Below, piece after piece: positions 17,865 through 26,746 of a stretch of DNA of 46,396 bases; the first letter of the stretch is position 1, and every line of letters begins with the position of its first letter. Both the position numbers and the translations under genes were made by a program. The notes below the pieces were generated by a model, which saw only the letters and a program-made list of their open reading frames with translations, was not told the origin of the DNA and did no database searches. Origin of the DNA: Actinophytocola xanthii (GTDB taxonomy: Bacteria; Actinomycetota; Actinomycetes; Mycobacteriales; Pseudonocardiaceae); NCBI RefSeq assembly GCF_001921205.1, contig NZ_MSIE01000038.1, positions 1 through 46,396 of the forward strand, read 5' to 3'.

Positions 17865-17898
17865 CCGCGCGAGTGTAGGTCCATCTACCGTGACCGGA

Positions 17899-18405
17899 AT
17901 GGCGGAAGACCGGATTGACGAGCTCCAGAGCTCCCTGCGGGCGCTGCGCCGGCAGCTCGACCAGCTCGACCGACGTCAGCAGGCCAGTGCCTCGGGCCTG
18001 CGGCAGGCGGTGCTCGCCGCCACCGTCGCCGGGGCCATGCTGGTCCTGACCGCGACCACGTGGCGCACCGCCCCGGGCGACGGCGCTTCCGTCGGCGACC
18101 TGGGCAGTCTGTGGGGCATGACCTCCGACGGCTGGCAACCCGTCGCGGCGCTGGTGCTGGTCGTGGCGACCGCGCTCGGCAGCCTCGCGGTCTTCCTCGG
18201 TGAGGCCGGACGGGTGGGGCACGTCGTGCTGGTCGTGCTGGCGCTGCTCACGGCGCTCGCCATCCTGCTCGTGGGCGGCGTCGAGCCGGACGGCTGGTAC
18301 GAGTCGGAGGACTACGAGTCGGCCGCCGGCCGCTGGCTGACGCTGCTGGCCGCGCTGGGGCTCGCCGCACTGCACGGCGGCCGCGCCAGCGAGCTCAGGC
18401 GTTAG
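17899..18405 (+). CDS. Membrane protein with N-terminal coiled coil, unknown
   Basis: A 168-residue protein. Residues 1-35 form a charged coiled coil ([25 protein letters not shown]), followed by four hydrophobic segments ([69 protein letters not shown]). No family recognised. ATG 17899 is close to the divergent LOG gene; the transcript may be nearly leaderless. Its 3' end overlaps dapE by 4 bp, tail to tail. Confidence 0.8.
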   Translation: MAEDRIDELQSSLRALRRQLDQLDRRQQASASGLRQAVLAATVAGAMLVLTATTWRTAPGDGASVGDLGSLWGMTSDGWQPVAALVLVVATALGSLAVFLGEAGRVGHVVLVVLALLTALAILLVGGVEPDGWYESEDYESAAGRWLTLLAALGLAALHGGRASELRR

Positions 18406-19472
18406 CGCGCCAGGAATCGGGTCAGCACCTCGGCACAGCGGTGGATCTGGGCGATCGGCACGTGTTCCTCCTGGGTGTGGGCCAGGGTGGGATCGCCGGG
18501 GCCGAAGTTGACCGCCGGCAGGCCGAGCGCGGCGAAGCGGGCGACGTCCGTCCAGCCGAGCTTGGCCACCGGCTCGCCACCCGCCGCGGCCACCAGCTCC
18601 GCCGCGGCCGGTGCGGACAGACCGGGCAGGGCACCGGCGGCGTGGTCGGTGACGGTCAGCACGAGGCCGGTCCGCGCGAACACCTCCCGCAGGTGGGCCT
18701 CCGCCTCGCGGACCGAGCGGTCGGGGGCGAACCGGAAGTTCACCGTCAGCACCGCCTCGTCCGGTACGACGTTGCCGCTCACGCCGCCGGACACCCGCAC
18801 CGCCTGCAACCCTTCCCGGTAGCGGCAGCCGTCGATGTCCACCTCCCGCGGCCGGTACTCCTCGAGCAGGGCCAGCGCGGGGCCGAGCGCGTGGATGGCG
18901 TTGACGCCCATCCAGGCCCGTGCGGTGTGCGCCCGGCGGCCGGTGGCGCGCAGCTCGATCCGCATCGTGCCCTGGCAGCCGGCCTCGACAACCGCGTTCG
19001 ACGGCTCGCACACGATCGCCAGGTCGCCGGTCAGCCACTCCGGCAGCTCCCGCTCTATCCGCCCGAGGCCGTTGCGGGACGCCTCGACCTCCTCGCAGTC
19101 GTAGAACACGAAGGTGAGGTCGTGCCGGGGCGCGGTGACGGTGGCGGCGAGGTGCAGCATCACCGCGTCGCCACCCTTCATGTCGACGCTGCCCAGCCCG
19201 TGCAGGTGCTCGGCGGTGCGTCGGGACGGCAGGTTGGCGTTGACCGGCACCGTGTCCAGGTGACCGGCCAGCACCACCCGGGAGGGCCGGCGCAGCGAGG
19301 TGCGGGCCAGCACGGTGTTGCCCGAGCGGACGACCTCGAGGTGGTCCAGCGCGTCGAGCGCGACCTCGACGGCCGCGGCCAGCTCGCCCTCCTCGCCGGA
19401 CACGCTGGGCATGTCGACCAGCCGGGCGGTCAGGTCGACGGGGTCGGCGGTCAGGTCCAGCGCGGCGATCAC
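18402..19472 (-). CDS. dapE: Succinyl-diaminopimelate desuccinylase
   Basis: M20-family zinc peptidase that removes succinate from N-succinyl-LL-diaminopimelate in lysine and peptidoglycan synthesis. The 356-residue protein carries [13 protein letters not shown] (metal His and Asp), [24 protein letters not shown] (catalytic Glu) and the C-terminal HTQEEHVP metal ligand. GTG 19472 is chosen since the conserved N terminus ([22 protein letters not shown]) starts just after. It is divergent from the ECF sigma gene, beyond which lies dapD, so the genes of the succinylase branch cluster here. Confidence 0.95.
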   Translation of the reverse strand: MIAALDLTADPVDLTARLVDMPSVSGEEGELAAAVEVALDALDHLEVVRSGNTVLARTSLRRPSRVVLAGHLDTVPVNANLPSRRTAEHLHGLGSVDMKGGDAVMLHLAATVTAPRHDLTFVFYDCEEVEASRNGLGRIERELPEWLTGDLAIVCEPSNAVVEAGCQGTMRIELRATGRRAHTARAWMGVNAIHALGPALALLEEYRPREVDIDGCRYREGLQAVRVSGGVSGNVVPDEAVLTVNFRFAPDRSVREAEAHLREVFARTGLVLTVTDHAAGALPGLSAPAAAELVAAAGGEPVAKLGWTDVARFAALGLPAVNFGPGDPTLAHTQEEHVPIAQIHRCAEVLTRFLAR

Positions 19473-19492
19473 GGAGGAAACGGTACCGGCCG

Positions 19493-19522
19493 TGCAACCC
19501 GGCAGGCGGGACCCCGCGTGAC
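19493..19522 (+). promoter_or_regulatory. ECF-type promoter candidate for the sigma operon
   Basis: TGCAACC at 19493-19499 and GCGTGAC at 19516-19522 match the AAC and CGT cores of ECF sigma promoters, with about 17 bp between them. GCGTGAC recurs at 19527-19533, 11 bp later. The site lies 30 bp upstream of the sigma start, so autoregulation is plausible. Confidence 0.4.
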
Positions 19523-19551
19523 TACTGCGTGACCAACGCCCAGGAGGTTTC

Positions 19552-20046
19552 ATGAATGATCGTGACCAGGGGTTCACCGACTACTTCGCAAGCCGGTCGA
19601 GCGCCTTTCGGGGGACCGCCTACCTGCTATGCGGCGACTGGCACCGGGCGGAGGACCTGGTCCAGAACACGTTCGTGAAGCTCTACCGCGCGTGGAACCG
19701 CGTCTCCGGGCGCGAGGCCCTGGATGCCTACACCCGCCGGATCCTCGTCCGCACCTTCCTCGACGAGAACAGGCGCGGCTTCTTCCACCGGGAACGACCG
19801 GCCGGCGACCAGCAGCTGGGGGATCGCTCGGAACCGCCACGGGTGGTCGAGGACCGCCTGGTGCTGCTGCACGCGCTGCGCACGGTCCCACCGCGCCAGC
19901 GCGCGGCGCTGGTCCTGCGCTACTGGGAGGACATGTCCGTCGAGGACACCGCCGCGGCCATGAGCACCACGGCCGGCACCGTCAAGAGCCAGACCGCCCG
20001 CGGCCTCGACGCGCTGCGCGCCCTGGTTCCCACAGCAACATTCTGA
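19552..20046 (+). CDS. SigE-family ECF RNA polymerase sigma factor
   Basis: A 164-residue ECF sigma factor of the TIGR02983 group. Region 2 is at about residues 12-80 ([30 protein letters not shown]), region 4 at about 105-160 ([45 protein letters not shown]). ATG 19552 has AGGAGGT at four bases. It is followed after 10 bp by its probable membrane-anchored partner and then by dapD. It may direct an envelope-related stress response; regulon unknown. Confidence 0.95.
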   Translation: MNDRDQGFTDYFASRSSAFRGTAYLLCGDWHRAEDLVQNTFVKLYRAWNRVSGREALDAYTRRILVRTFLDENRRGFFHRERPAGDQQLGDRSEPPRVVEDRLVLLHALRTVPPRQRAALVLRYWEDMSVEDTAAAMSTTAGTVKSQTARGLDALRALVPTATF

Positions 20047-20056
20047 TCGGAGAAAC

Positions 20057-20953
20057 ATGAACGAGAACGACTTCAGGAACGCCCTGCACGGGGTGATGGA
20101 CGCCACCCCGGCACCGCCACCGATGAGCGACGGGCCGGTGCTGGACGCGGCGAAGCGGGACGGCCGGCGGCGCCGGGCGCTGTGGGCCGGCGCGGGCAGC
20201 GCCGCCTCGGTCACCGCGCTGGTGGTCGGCGCCGTGCTGATCGGCTCGCCGGGTTCGGATGGCGGGGGCGGTGGGCTGCAGGTGGGCGCGGGACAGAACC
20301 CGTCGTCGGACGTGATCAGCGCGACCCCCGAGAGCGACCTCCCCAGGGGCACGGCCGGGCAGTCGGACGCGCCTCCCGCCGACGAGTCGAAGCCCGAGTG
20401 GCCGGACGGGCAGACCGACCGCACGGCGAGCTCCGGGCCGCGCTTCGACAAGGGCGCCACCCTGCTCGAGTCGGTGATCGGCGCCGCACCGGACGGCTAC
20501 ACCACGCCCGACCTGCCCGCGCCCGAAGGCTGGCACGGCGAGTTGAAGTACCACCAGGCCCAGTTCGCCGACTGGGGGCAGGGGGATGTCGAGATCTGGG
20601 AGTACATGGCCAGCACCCCGCTCGTGCAGGGCGACCGGGTCGGACAGCTGATGATCCAGGTCACCACGCCGGGGAACACGGTCACCGGGGACGGGTGTGA
20701 CCTGTCCGAGACCCTCTGGGGGATGCAGGGCACCTGCACCGAGGTGGCGGTCGACGGCAAGCGGGTGGGCGTCTGGAGCGGCGGCGACCAGTTCGACCAG
20801 TGGGCCGGCTACCGCCACGAGGACGGCACGGTGGTGATGGTGGCCCAGAACCTCGACTACGAGGTGACCGGGAAGCCCGCGCTGACCGCGCTGCCGATCG
20901 GCGCCGAGCGGCTGGCCGAACTGGCCACCGAGGACCAGTTCCACCTCGACTAA
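20057..20953 (+). CDS. Membrane-anchored protein, probable anti-sigma partner
   Basis: A 298-residue protein: cytoplasmic N terminus of about 40 residues ([22 protein letters not shown]), one transmembrane segment about residues 44-63 ([20 protein letters not shown]), a Gly/Ser/Pro-rich linker, then an extracytoplasmic domain of about 170 residues with two Cys ([16 protein letters not shown]). No zinc-binding HxxxCxxC motif is seen, so the anti-sigma role is inferred from position and topology. ATG 20057 follows the sigma stop by 10 bp with GGAGA upstream. Confidence 0.75.
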   Translation: MNENDFRNALHGVMDATPAPPPMSDGPVLDAAKRDGRRRRALWAGAGSAASVTALVVGAVLIGSPGSDGGGGGLQVGAGQNPSSDVISATPESDLPRGTAGQSDAPPADESKPEWPDGQTDRTASSGPRFDKGATLLESVIGAAPDGYTTPDLPAPEGWHGELKYHQAQFADWGQGDVEIWEYMASTPLVQGDRVGQLMIQVTTPGNTVTGDGCDLSETLWGMQGTCTEVAVDGKRVGVWSGGDQFDQWAGYRHEDGTVVMVAQNLDYEVTGKPALTALPIGAERLAELATEDQFHLD

Positions 20954-20963
20954 CCTCTCCCGG

Positions 20964-21953
20964 GTGAGCAGCGCCGAGGAGAAGATCGCCCACGAGAACG
21001 CCGGAGCCCAGGGGGTCGGTCTCGCGACCATCGCCGACGACGGCACCGTCCTGGACACGTGGTTCCCGCACCCCAAGCTCGACGACGGCCGCGTGCCGGG
21101 TACCCGGCGCCTGTCCGAGCAGGAGGCCGTCGACGAGCTGGGGAACGGGGTCTCGGCGCTGCTCGGCCCGGACGAGGACCGGGCCGTGGAGGTGGTGGCG
21201 GTGCGCTGCGGGATCATCTCGCTCGCCGATCCGCCCGCCGACGCCTACGACGCCTACCTGCGGCTGCACCTGCTGTCGACCCGGCTGGTGCGGCCGCACG
21301 GGCTCAACCTCGACGGGCTGTTCGGCGTGCTGGCCAACGTCGTGTGGACCAACTACGGCCCGTGCCGCGTGGAGGGCTTCGCGGCTACCCGGCTGCGGCT
21401 GCGGGCCCGGGGGCCGGTGACCGTGTACGGCGTGGACAAGTTCCCGCGGATGGTCGACTACGTGGTGCCGGCCGGGGTGCGGATCGCCGACGCGGACCGG
21501 GTGCGGCTCGGGGCCCACCTGTCGACCGGCACGACGGTCATGCACGAGGGTTTCGTGAACTTCAACGCCGGCACGCTCGGCGCATCGATGGTCGAGGGGC
21601 GGATCTCCGCCGGCGTGGTCGTCGGCGACGGGTCGGACGTCGGCGGCGGCGCCTCGATCATGGGCACGCTCTCCGGCGGCGGCAAGGAGACGATCTCGAT
21701 CGGCAGCGGCTGCCTGATCGGGGCGAACGCGGGGGTGGGGATCTCACTCGGCGACGGCTGCGTCGTCGAGGCCGGGCTCTACGTCACGACGGGCACCAAG
21801 GTGACCCTGCCGGACGGCCGGCTGGTCAAGGCCCGCGAGCTGTCCGGCCAGCCGGGGCTGCTGTTCCGCCGGAACTCGACCACCGGGGCGGTCGAGGTCG
21901 TGGCCAGAACCGGCGCCGGCGTCCAGCTCAACGCCGCCCTGCACGCGAACTGA
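20964..21953 (+). CDS. dapD: Tetrahydrodipicolinate N-succinyltransferase
   Basis: Transfers succinyl from succinyl-CoA to tetrahydrodipicolinate, the committed step of the succinylase branch to diaminopimelate. The 329-residue protein is the actinobacterial DapD type: N-terminal domain, then left-handed beta-helix hexapeptide repeats ([68 protein letters not shown]). GTG 20964 follows the anti-sigma gene by 10 bp, so it may be read from the ECF promoter. Tail to tail with dapC. Confidence 0.96.
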   Translation: MSSAEEKIAHENAGAQGVGLATIADDGTVLDTWFPHPKLDDGRVPGTRRLSEQEAVDELGNGVSALLGPDEDRAVEVVAVRCGIISLADPPADAYDAYLRLHLLSTRLVRPHGLNLDGLFGVLANVVWTNYGPCRVEGFAATRLRLRARGPVTVYGVDKFPRMVDYVVPAGVRIADADRVRLGAHLSTGTTVMHEGFVNFNAGTLGASMVEGRISAGVVVGDGSDVGGGASIMGTLSGGGKETISIGSGCLIGANAGVGISLGDGCVVEAGLYVTTGTKVTLPDGRLVKARELSGQPGLLFRRNSTTGAVEVVARTGAGVQLNAALHAN

Positions 21954-21957
21954 GGGC

Positions 21958-23046
21958 TCAGGCCAGGCGTCGGGAGACCTGGGCCACGCGCTCGTCGGTG
22001 GCGGTCAGCGCGACGCGGACGTGGCGTTCGCCCGCCGGGCCGTAGAAGGTGCCGGGGGCGACCAGCACGCCCCGGGTGGCCAGCCAGGAGACGGTCTCCC
22101 AGGCCGGCTCGTCGCGGGTGGCCCACAGGTAGAGGCCTGCCTCCGAGTGGTCGATCCGGAACCCCGCGCCCTCCAGCGCCTCGCGCAGCACCGCTCGCCG
22201 GGCGGCGAACCGGGACCGCTGCTCGGCGACATGGGTGTCGTCGGACAGCGCCGCGGTCATCGCCGCCTGGACGGGGCGGGGAACCATCATGCCGGCGTGC
22301 TTGCGGGTCGCGAGCAGGCGCGCGACGAGCTCGGGGTCGCCGGTGACGAACCCGGCGCGGTAGCCGGCCAGGCTCGAGGACTTCGACAGCGAGTGCACGG
22401 CCAGCAGGCCGGTGAGGTCCCCGTCACAGACCGAGGGGTGCAGCACCGACAGCGGCTCGGGCTCCGTCCCGTATCCCAGCGTCAGGTAGCACTCGTCGGA
22501 GGCGAGGACCGAGCCGCGCTCCCTGGTCCAGGCCACCACCTTGCGCAGGTGCTCGACGGGCAGGACTCGGCCGGTGGGGTTGCCCGGGGAGTTCACCCAG
22601 ACCAGGCCGGGCCGTGCTGGCCCGAGCGCGAGCAGACCGTCCGCGCGCACCACCGACGCCCCGGCGAGCTTCGCCCCGACCTCGTAGGTGGGGTAGGACA
22701 GCTCGGGGATGACGACCGTGTCCGCCGAGCCCAGCCCGAGCAGCGTCGGCAGCCAGGCGACCAGCTCCTTGGAGCCGATCGTCGGCAACACGTCCTCGGC
22801 GGGGACGGTGACCCCGTGCCGCCGCTCCAGCGCGGCGGCGGCCGCAGCCCGCAGCTCCGGCGTGCCGTGCGTGGTGGGGTAGCCGGGGGCCGCGGCGGCG
22901 GTCGTCAGGGCCTCCTGGACCACCGGCGGCACCGGGTCGACGGGCGTGCCCACCGACAGGTCGACCACGCCGTCCGGATGACCGGCGGCCAGGGACTTGG
23001 CCTCCGCGAGCGAGTCCCAGGGGAAGGTGGGGAGCGCGGGGGTCAC
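21958..23046 (-). CDS. dapC: N-succinyldiaminopimelate aminotransferase
   Basis: PLP-dependent class I aminotransferase of 362 residues converting N-succinyl-2-amino-6-oxopimelate to N-succinyl-diaminopimelate. Motifs: [49 protein letters not shown] and the PLP lysine stretch [20 protein letters not shown] 23046 overlaps the ferredoxin stop as GTGA, so translation is coupled to fdxC. This fdxC-dapC pair is what I recall in mycobacteria. Confidence 0.94.
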   Translation of the reverse strand: MTPALPTFPWDSLAEAKSLAAGHPDGVVDLSVGTPVDPVPPVVQEALTTAAAAPGYPTTHGTPELRAAAAAALERRHGVTVPAEDVLPTIGSKELVAWLPTLLGLGSADTVVIPELSYPTYEVGAKLAGASVVRADGLLALGPARPGLVWVNSPGNPTGRVLPVEHLRKVVAWTRERGSVLASDECYLTLGYGTEPEPLSVLHPSVCDGDLTGLLAVHSLSKSSSLAGYRAGFVTGDPELVARLLATRKHAGMMVPRPVQAAMTAALSDDTHVAEQRSRFAARRAVLREALEGAGFRIDHSEAGLYLWATRDEPAWETVSWLATRGVLVAPGTFYGPAGERHVRVALTATDERVAQVSRRLA

Positions 23047-23369
23047 TCGTCGTGCTGCACCGGCGGCAGGTCCTTGATCCACTGCGGGTCGGCGGCCACC
23101 TTGCCGACCTTCGCCGCCCCGCCCGGCGAGCCGAGCTCGTCGAAGAAGTCGACGTTGGCCTTGGTGTAGTCCTTCCACTGGTCGGGCACGTCGTCCTCGT
23201 AGTAGATGGCCTCGACCGGGCAGACCGGCTCGCAGGCGCCGCAGTCCACGCACTCGTCGGGGTGGATGTAGAGCATCCGGTCCCCTTCGTAGATGCAGTC
23301 GACCGGGCACTCTTCGATGCACGCTTTGTCGAGCAAATCGATGCAGGGCTCGGCGATCACATAGGTCAC
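23043..23369 (-). CDS. fdxC: 7Fe ferredoxin
   Basis: A 108-residue [3Fe-4S][4Fe-4S] ferredoxin. The first cluster region is [21 protein letters not shown]-type with Cys residues spaced for a 3Fe/4Fe pair, the second is [23 protein letters not shown]. The C-terminal extension ([15 protein letters not shown]...) is usual for actinobacterial FdxC/FdxA. GTG 23369 has GGAG upstream (CAGGAGAACGCA). It may accept electrons from an FNR such as that at 8074. Confidence 0.95.
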   Translation of the reverse strand: MTYVIAEPCIDLLDKACIEECPVDCIYEGDRMLYIHPDECVDCGACEPVCPVEAIYYEDDVPDQWKDYTKANVDFFDELGSPGGAAKVGKVAADPQWIKDLPPVQHDE

Positions 23370-23451
23370 TGCGTTCTCCTGCTTCTTCCTGTGAGGTTTC
23401 GCCTGCAAGCGGAGGCTACCGGCTGTCGCTAGTATCCCCCTCGGCTGCCGA

Positions 23452-23469
23452 GCACCACCATCGTGGTGC
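23452..23469. other. Short perfect hairpin upstream of fdxC
   Basis: GCACCAC and GTGGTGC form a perfect 7-bp stem with the loop CATC. It lies between the strong terminator hairpin and the fdxC promoter region. It may add to termination or be an operator. Confidence 0.4.
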
Positions 23470-23488
23470 CGTCCAGTGTGATCGACAA

Positions 23489-23528
23489 CGCGAGAGGCCC
23501 TGCCCGGGCTGGGGCAGGGCCTCTCGCG
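23489..23528 (-). terminator. Strong terminator hairpin after DUF397
   Basis: A perfect 17-bp stem: 23489-23505 (CGCGAGAGGCCCTGCCC) with 23512-23528, loop of six bases. It begins 4 bp past the DUF397 stop on the minus strand, so it ends that unit and insulates fdxC. There is no T tract, as is common in high-GC actinobacteria. Confidence 0.85.
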
Positions 23529-23532
23529 TTCG

Positions 23533-23712
23533 TCAGCGGGCCGCGTTCAGCCGGTCGGCCTTCACCGCGTCCAGCAGGCCGCCGAGCGGCGCGGTCAGCG
23601 TGGGGCCTGTCGGGTTCTTGCTGTCCCGCACCGCCCCCGCCCAGGCCAGCTCGACGCAGTTGCTCGCGCCCTCCGACCTCGATGACTTCCTCCACACCCC
23701 GGGTTGATCCAT
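23533..23712 (-). CDS. DUF397 small protein (second copy)
   Basis: A 59-residue DUF397 protein with [32 protein letters not shown] and a helical tail. ATG 23712 is preceded by GGAGGG at six bases. It follows the XRE regulator at 23726 by 13 bp. It is only loosely similar to the DUF397 protein at 3061-3237, so the two are independent family members rather than a recent duplication. Confidence 0.9.
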   Translation of the reverse strand: MDQPGVWRKSSRSEGASNCVELAWAGAVRDSKNPTGPTLTAPLGGLLDAVKADRLNAAR

Positions 23713-23725
23713 CGTTGTCCCTCCG

Positions 23726-24544
23726 TCAGTTGGTTCCGATGCGCCTGCGCAGGATGTTCGCAGAGTCACCGTCGTCGAGCGCGATGGACCACAGGTCGTC
23801 GAAGTCTTGCTCGTAGATCGCCACCTCGTCCGGATCCGCGATGTAGGTGGCGTCCGTGAGGCCCTCGATGTAGACGCGGCTGATGGCCGGACGCTCGAGT
23901 CGCAGACGTACGAATCCGACACCCATCGCGCGGTGAGCGCCGACCGAGAATGGCAGGATTCGCACCTGAGCGGACGACAACTCGGAGACCCTCAAGAGAT
24001 CGTGGAGTTGCTCCACCAGGGCCTCCTCGCCACCGACCAGACGATGTAGCACCGCTTCGCCGAGCAGAACACGGACCCGAGGAGCGTCTTCGCGAGTCAA
24101 CAGTCGACGGCGGCTCATCCGGTCTGGGACGCTCGCCTCGACGTCCTGCTTGCGCGACTTCGAGAGAACCGCCCGGGCGTAGCGCTCGGTCTGCATCGCA
24201 CCCCAGACCAGTTCGGCGTCGTAGTAGTCGACCTCGACGGCGGCGCGCTCCATGGCGATGTAGGACTGGGCGAAGTCGGCCACCCGTGCGGGGGATTCTC
24301 GCTTTCGCGCAGCATCCGCCAGCAGGTGCAGGCGCTCCGTCTCGCCGGCCTCAAGGTGATAAAGCTCGGCAAGCCTCGCGACCTCGGCCCGGACCGGAAC
24401 CCGATCTCCGCGCTCCACTCGCGACACCTTGCCGGGATACCAGCCCAGCTCCTGTTCCACCTGGCCGGGCGCCAGTTCGGCGGCGAGCCGGGCATGCCGG
24501 AGCGTCTCGCCGAGCTCGACGCGCTGAGGGTTCTGAGTGGCCAC
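23726..24544 (-). CDS. XRE-family regulator with DUF5753 (second copy)
   Basis: About 272 residues. HTH_XRE at about residues 10-65 (LGETLRHARLAAELAPGQVEQ, WYPGKVSRVERGDRV), then DUF5753 (YIAMERAAVEVDYYDAELVWGAMQTERYARA, RQLLTREDAP-like segment, VRILPFSVGAHRAMG, YIEGLTDATYIADPDEV). GTG 24544 has GGAG eight bases upstream; ATG 24568 would add eight residues. An 8-bp palindrome GACATGTC at 24640-24647, about 95 bp upstream, may be an operator. It is paired with DUF397 downstream and ends at the 23489-23528 terminator. Confidence 0.9.
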   Translation of the reverse strand: MATQNPQRVELGETLRHARLAAELAPGQVEQELGWYPGKVSRVERGDRVPVRAEVARLAELYHLEAGETERLHLLADAARKRESPARVADFAQSYIAMERAAVEVDYYDAELVWGAMQTERYARAVLSKSRKQDVEASVPDRMSRRRLLTREDAPRVRVLLGEAVLHRLVGGEEALVEQLHDLLRVSELSSAQVRILPFSVGAHRAMGVGFVRLRLERPAISRVYIEGLTDATYIADPDEVAIYEQDFDDLWSIALDDGDSANILRRRIGTN

Positions 24545-24720
24545 CCCGCCACGCTCCTTGCCGTCCATCTGTCTGTCGGTGACCACATCCTGCCCGAAGT
24601 GGAGCGAACGCGCATCACCCGTTAGGACAGACACAGATGGACATGTCTAGTTGTACCGTGCCTTTAGGTCTCCGCCGTTCCAGGTTCCTCCGGAACCGGT
24701 GCGCCCCACGGTGGGGACCG

Positions 24721-24767
24721 GGCCGGTGGGCCGACAGCGTGAGGACGACCGCGTCGGCCCACCGGCC
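24721..24767 (+). other. Long perfect hairpin upstream of a small ORF and membrane protein
   Basis: GGCCGGTGGGCCGAC (24721-24735) pairs with 24753-24767 over 15 perfect base pairs, with a 17-base loop AGCGTGAGGACGACCGC. It is preceded by a GGTTCC/GGAACC hairpin at 24683-24697 and a CCCCAC/GTGGGG repeat at about 24704-24716. It lies 31 bp before the ATG of the small ORF at 24798, so it could be an attenuator, a terminator or part of a structured RNA. Confidence 0.5.
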
Positions 24768-24797
24768 ACCCAGTCGGCGAACTAGTGAAGGAACGCC

Positions 24798-24890
24798 ATG
24801 ACCGCTGTCGGGCAGAGAACGCGCCGACCGACCCGGCCCCCGGCGGGCGCGGCTGTTCATCCCGCGCCGCGCTCGCCGGGTCACCACTAG
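24798..24890 (+). CDS. Short putative leader ORF, 30 residues
   Basis: MTAVGQRTRRPTRPPAGAAV followed by HPAPRSPGHH, a basic and proline-rich peptide. ATG 24798 is preceded by GAAGGAA at about five bases. Its stop is six bases before the GTG of the membrane protein at 24897, which lacks a ribosome binding site of its own, so it may serve to couple translation. It has no run of a single regulatory amino acid apart from Arg/Pro. It may not be a real gene. Confidence 0.3.
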   Translation: MTAVGQRTRRPTRPPAGAAVHPAPRSPGHH

Positions 24891-24896
24891 CCCGCC

Positions 24897-25427
24897 GTGT
24901 TCTGGTCAGGACTGCTTCGCGGGCTCGCGCGCGCTGTCGTCGCGATGGTCTACAGCGCGGGCGCGGTGAAGGCGATCATCGAGACCGCGCAGCTGCTCGA
25001 ACCGCACCTCAGGGGCATCTGGGCCACCGCTCCGTGGGTGTTGGGAGTGCTGGTCGCCGGGTGGGGACTCGCGTTGATCCTGGTGGCCGCACGGCGCCCG
25101 CCAGCGGTCACCGTGCACACCGTCCTCGTCGGCGGGCGGGCCGTGCACTACAGCACCGACGAGGCCGAGGCCGAGCAGCTCGCCGCGCTCACGGGCGGTG
25201 TCGTCGAACGGGCGGCCGACCGGCGGTGGTACTCCGTAGCCGAGCTGCGGCACTACCTGGACGGCATCCACCCCGCCGACTGGGACATCGCCATCGAGTA
25301 CTGGCGGTGGCAGCACAGGCTCGACGAGGCCGACGCCCGCGGTACCCCAGCGCCTCCGCTCAGGCTGACCGGGCCGCCGGACCGGACCAGGACCGCGGCC
25401 CGCCGCCGGTGGCGGTCGCGCTCATGA
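24897..25427 (+). CDS. Membrane protein of unknown function
   Basis: A 176-residue protein with a hydrophobic first segment (LLRGLARAVVAMVYSAGAVKAII) and a clear second one (WVLGVLVAGWGLALILVAA), then a hydrophilic domain (TVLVGGRAVHYSTDEAEAEQLAALTG, WYSVAELRHYLDGIHPADWDIAIEYWRWQHRLDEADARG) and a basic tail. I recognise no family. GTG 24897 has no ribosome binding site; translation may depend on the short ORF upstream. It overlaps the convergent membrane gene by 6 bp. It belongs to the accessory block between fdxC and mshB. Confidence 0.6.
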   Translation: MFWSGLLRGLARAVVAMVYSAGAVKAIIETAQLLEPHLRGIWATAPWVLGVLVAGWGLALILVAARRPPAVTVHTVLVGGRAVHYSTDEAEAEQLAALTGGVVERAADRRWYSVAELRHYLDGIHPADWDIAIEYWRWQHRLDEADARGTPAPPLRLTGPPDRTRTAARRRWRSRS

Positions 25428-25871
25428 CGGTCCACCAAGTGCGGTGGCCAGCACCCGGCCGAGTACGACGGCCGAGGGCAGGGCTCCGCAGGCGAACAGC
25501 AGCAGCGACCGCCAGTCCGCGGTCAGCAGGACGTCCCCACCCGGTCCGAACAGGCCGACCCCCGCGACGACCACGATCCAGGCGACCAGCGGCGCCGACG
25601 CGACCAGCGGCCGCGGGGAGAGCTCGCCGGCCCTGGCCACCAGCAGGGGCGTGGTCACCGCGGCCACCAGCTGCGTCAACGGCAGCGGGAACCCGTCCAG
25701 GTTCGGCAGCAGATACCCGTCGAACGACAGCGGGAGGAACACCAGCTCCACCACCGCGAGCACCGCCGCGTCGAACACCAGCAGCGCCAGGAACAGCCGG
25801 TCCGGCACCGGCAGCCGCGCCGGCCCCGCCGCGGGCTGGCGGGCCGTGCGGACCGGCGTCGCGGCCGCCAT
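25422..25871 (-). CDS. Four-helix membrane protein coupled to mshB
   Basis: A 149-residue protein with four hydrophobic segments (LFLALLVFDAAVLAVVELVFLPL, LTQLVAAVTTPLLVA, PLVAWIVVVAGVGLF, LLLFACGALPSAVVLGRVLA). ATG 25871 overlaps the mshB stop as TGATG, so translation is coupled. I recall a conserved membrane gene beside mshB in mycobacteria (Rv1171). Function unknown. Confidence 0.85.
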   Translation of the reverse strand: MAAATPVRTARQPAAGPARLPVPDRLFLALLVFDAAVLAVVELVFLPLSFDGYLLPNLDGFPLPLTQLVAAVTTPLLVARAGELSPRPLVASAPLVAWIVVVAGVGLFGPGGDVLLTADWRSLLLFACGALPSAVVLGRVLATALGGPS

Positions 25872-26716
25872 CACAGACCGCCGAACAGGTCCGCGTCCGC
25901 GCCCACCGGGTCACCGGTGGCCAGCACGTAGAACTCCGCCGGCGGCACCGGCTGGGCGATGCCGTTGGACAGGGCGTAGCAGTGCGCCCCGTCGCTGGAC
26001 TGCCACACGCTGATCTGGGTGGAGTGCGCCCGCAGGGCTCGCAGCTTGATCGAGAGCACGTCGGCGACCGAGACGGTCGTGGTGATCAGCGCGTCGTCGG
26101 TGACCGGCAGCTCGCCCGGCTCCGGCAGGCGGAAGGGCAGGTCCGGTGCGGCCGCCAGCGCGGCCACCCCCTCCTCGGTGGCCCGCCGGGAGGTCACGGC
26201 GTGGAACACCCTGGCGACCTCGCCGCTCGCCGCGCAGGCGTCCATGGTGATCTCGTGGGCCCGGATGTGGTCGGGGTGGCCATAGCCGCCGTCCGGGCCG
26301 TAGGTGACCACCACCTGCGGGCGCACCTCCGCCAGCACCTCGGCCAGCACGGCCGCCTGCTCGCCCCGGTCACCGGCGGCGAACGCCCGCGGGTGACCGT
26401 TGGCGGCGACACCCGCCATGCCCGAGTCCCGCCAGCGGCCAGGCCCGCCCAGCCAGCGGTGGTCGGACACGCCCAGCGCCGCGCAGGCCGAGCGCAGCTC
26501 GCCGATCCGGTACCCGCCGAGCTGGTCGGCCTTGTCCGCGGCGAGGTCGCGCAGCGAGTCGGGAATGATCTCGCCCTCCTCGCCCAGCGTGCACGTGACC
26601 AGCGTCACCTGCACCCCCGCCGCGGCGTAGCGGGCAATCGTTCCCCCGGTCCACAGGCTCTCGTCGTCCGGGTGGGCGTGCACGAGCAGCAGCCGGGGTG
26701 CGGCGGACAGTGTCAT
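25871..26716 (-). CDS. mshB: Mycothiol biosynthesis deacetylase
   Basis: Zinc-dependent GlcNAc-inositol deacetylase, the second committed step of mycothiol synthesis. The 281-residue PIG-L/LmbE protein shows HAHPDDESLWTGGTIARY (zinc His and Asp-Asp) and TYGPDGGYGHPDHIRAHE (zinc His), and the MshB-type C-terminal SIKLRALRAHSTQISVW. ATG 26716 starts 30 bp after the dppF stop and may be read through from the oligopeptide operon. Presence supports an actinobacterial host. Confidence 0.95.
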   Translation of the reverse strand: MTLSAAPRLLLVHAHPDDESLWTGGTIARYAAAGVQVTLVTCTLGEEGEIIPDSLRDLAADKADQLGGYRIGELRSACAALGVSDHRWLGGPGRWRDSGMAGVAANGHPRAFAAGDRGEQAAVLAEVLAEVRPQVVVTYGPDGGYGHPDHIRAHEITMDACAASGEVARVFHAVTSRRATEEGVAALAAAPDLPFRLPEPGELPVTDDALITTTVSVADVLSIKLRALRAHSTQISVWQSSDGAHCYALSNGIAQPVPPAEFYVLATGDPVGADADLFGGL

Positions 26717-26746
26717 GAGGCGGTTGGTCCTGTTAGGCGGTCCCGT

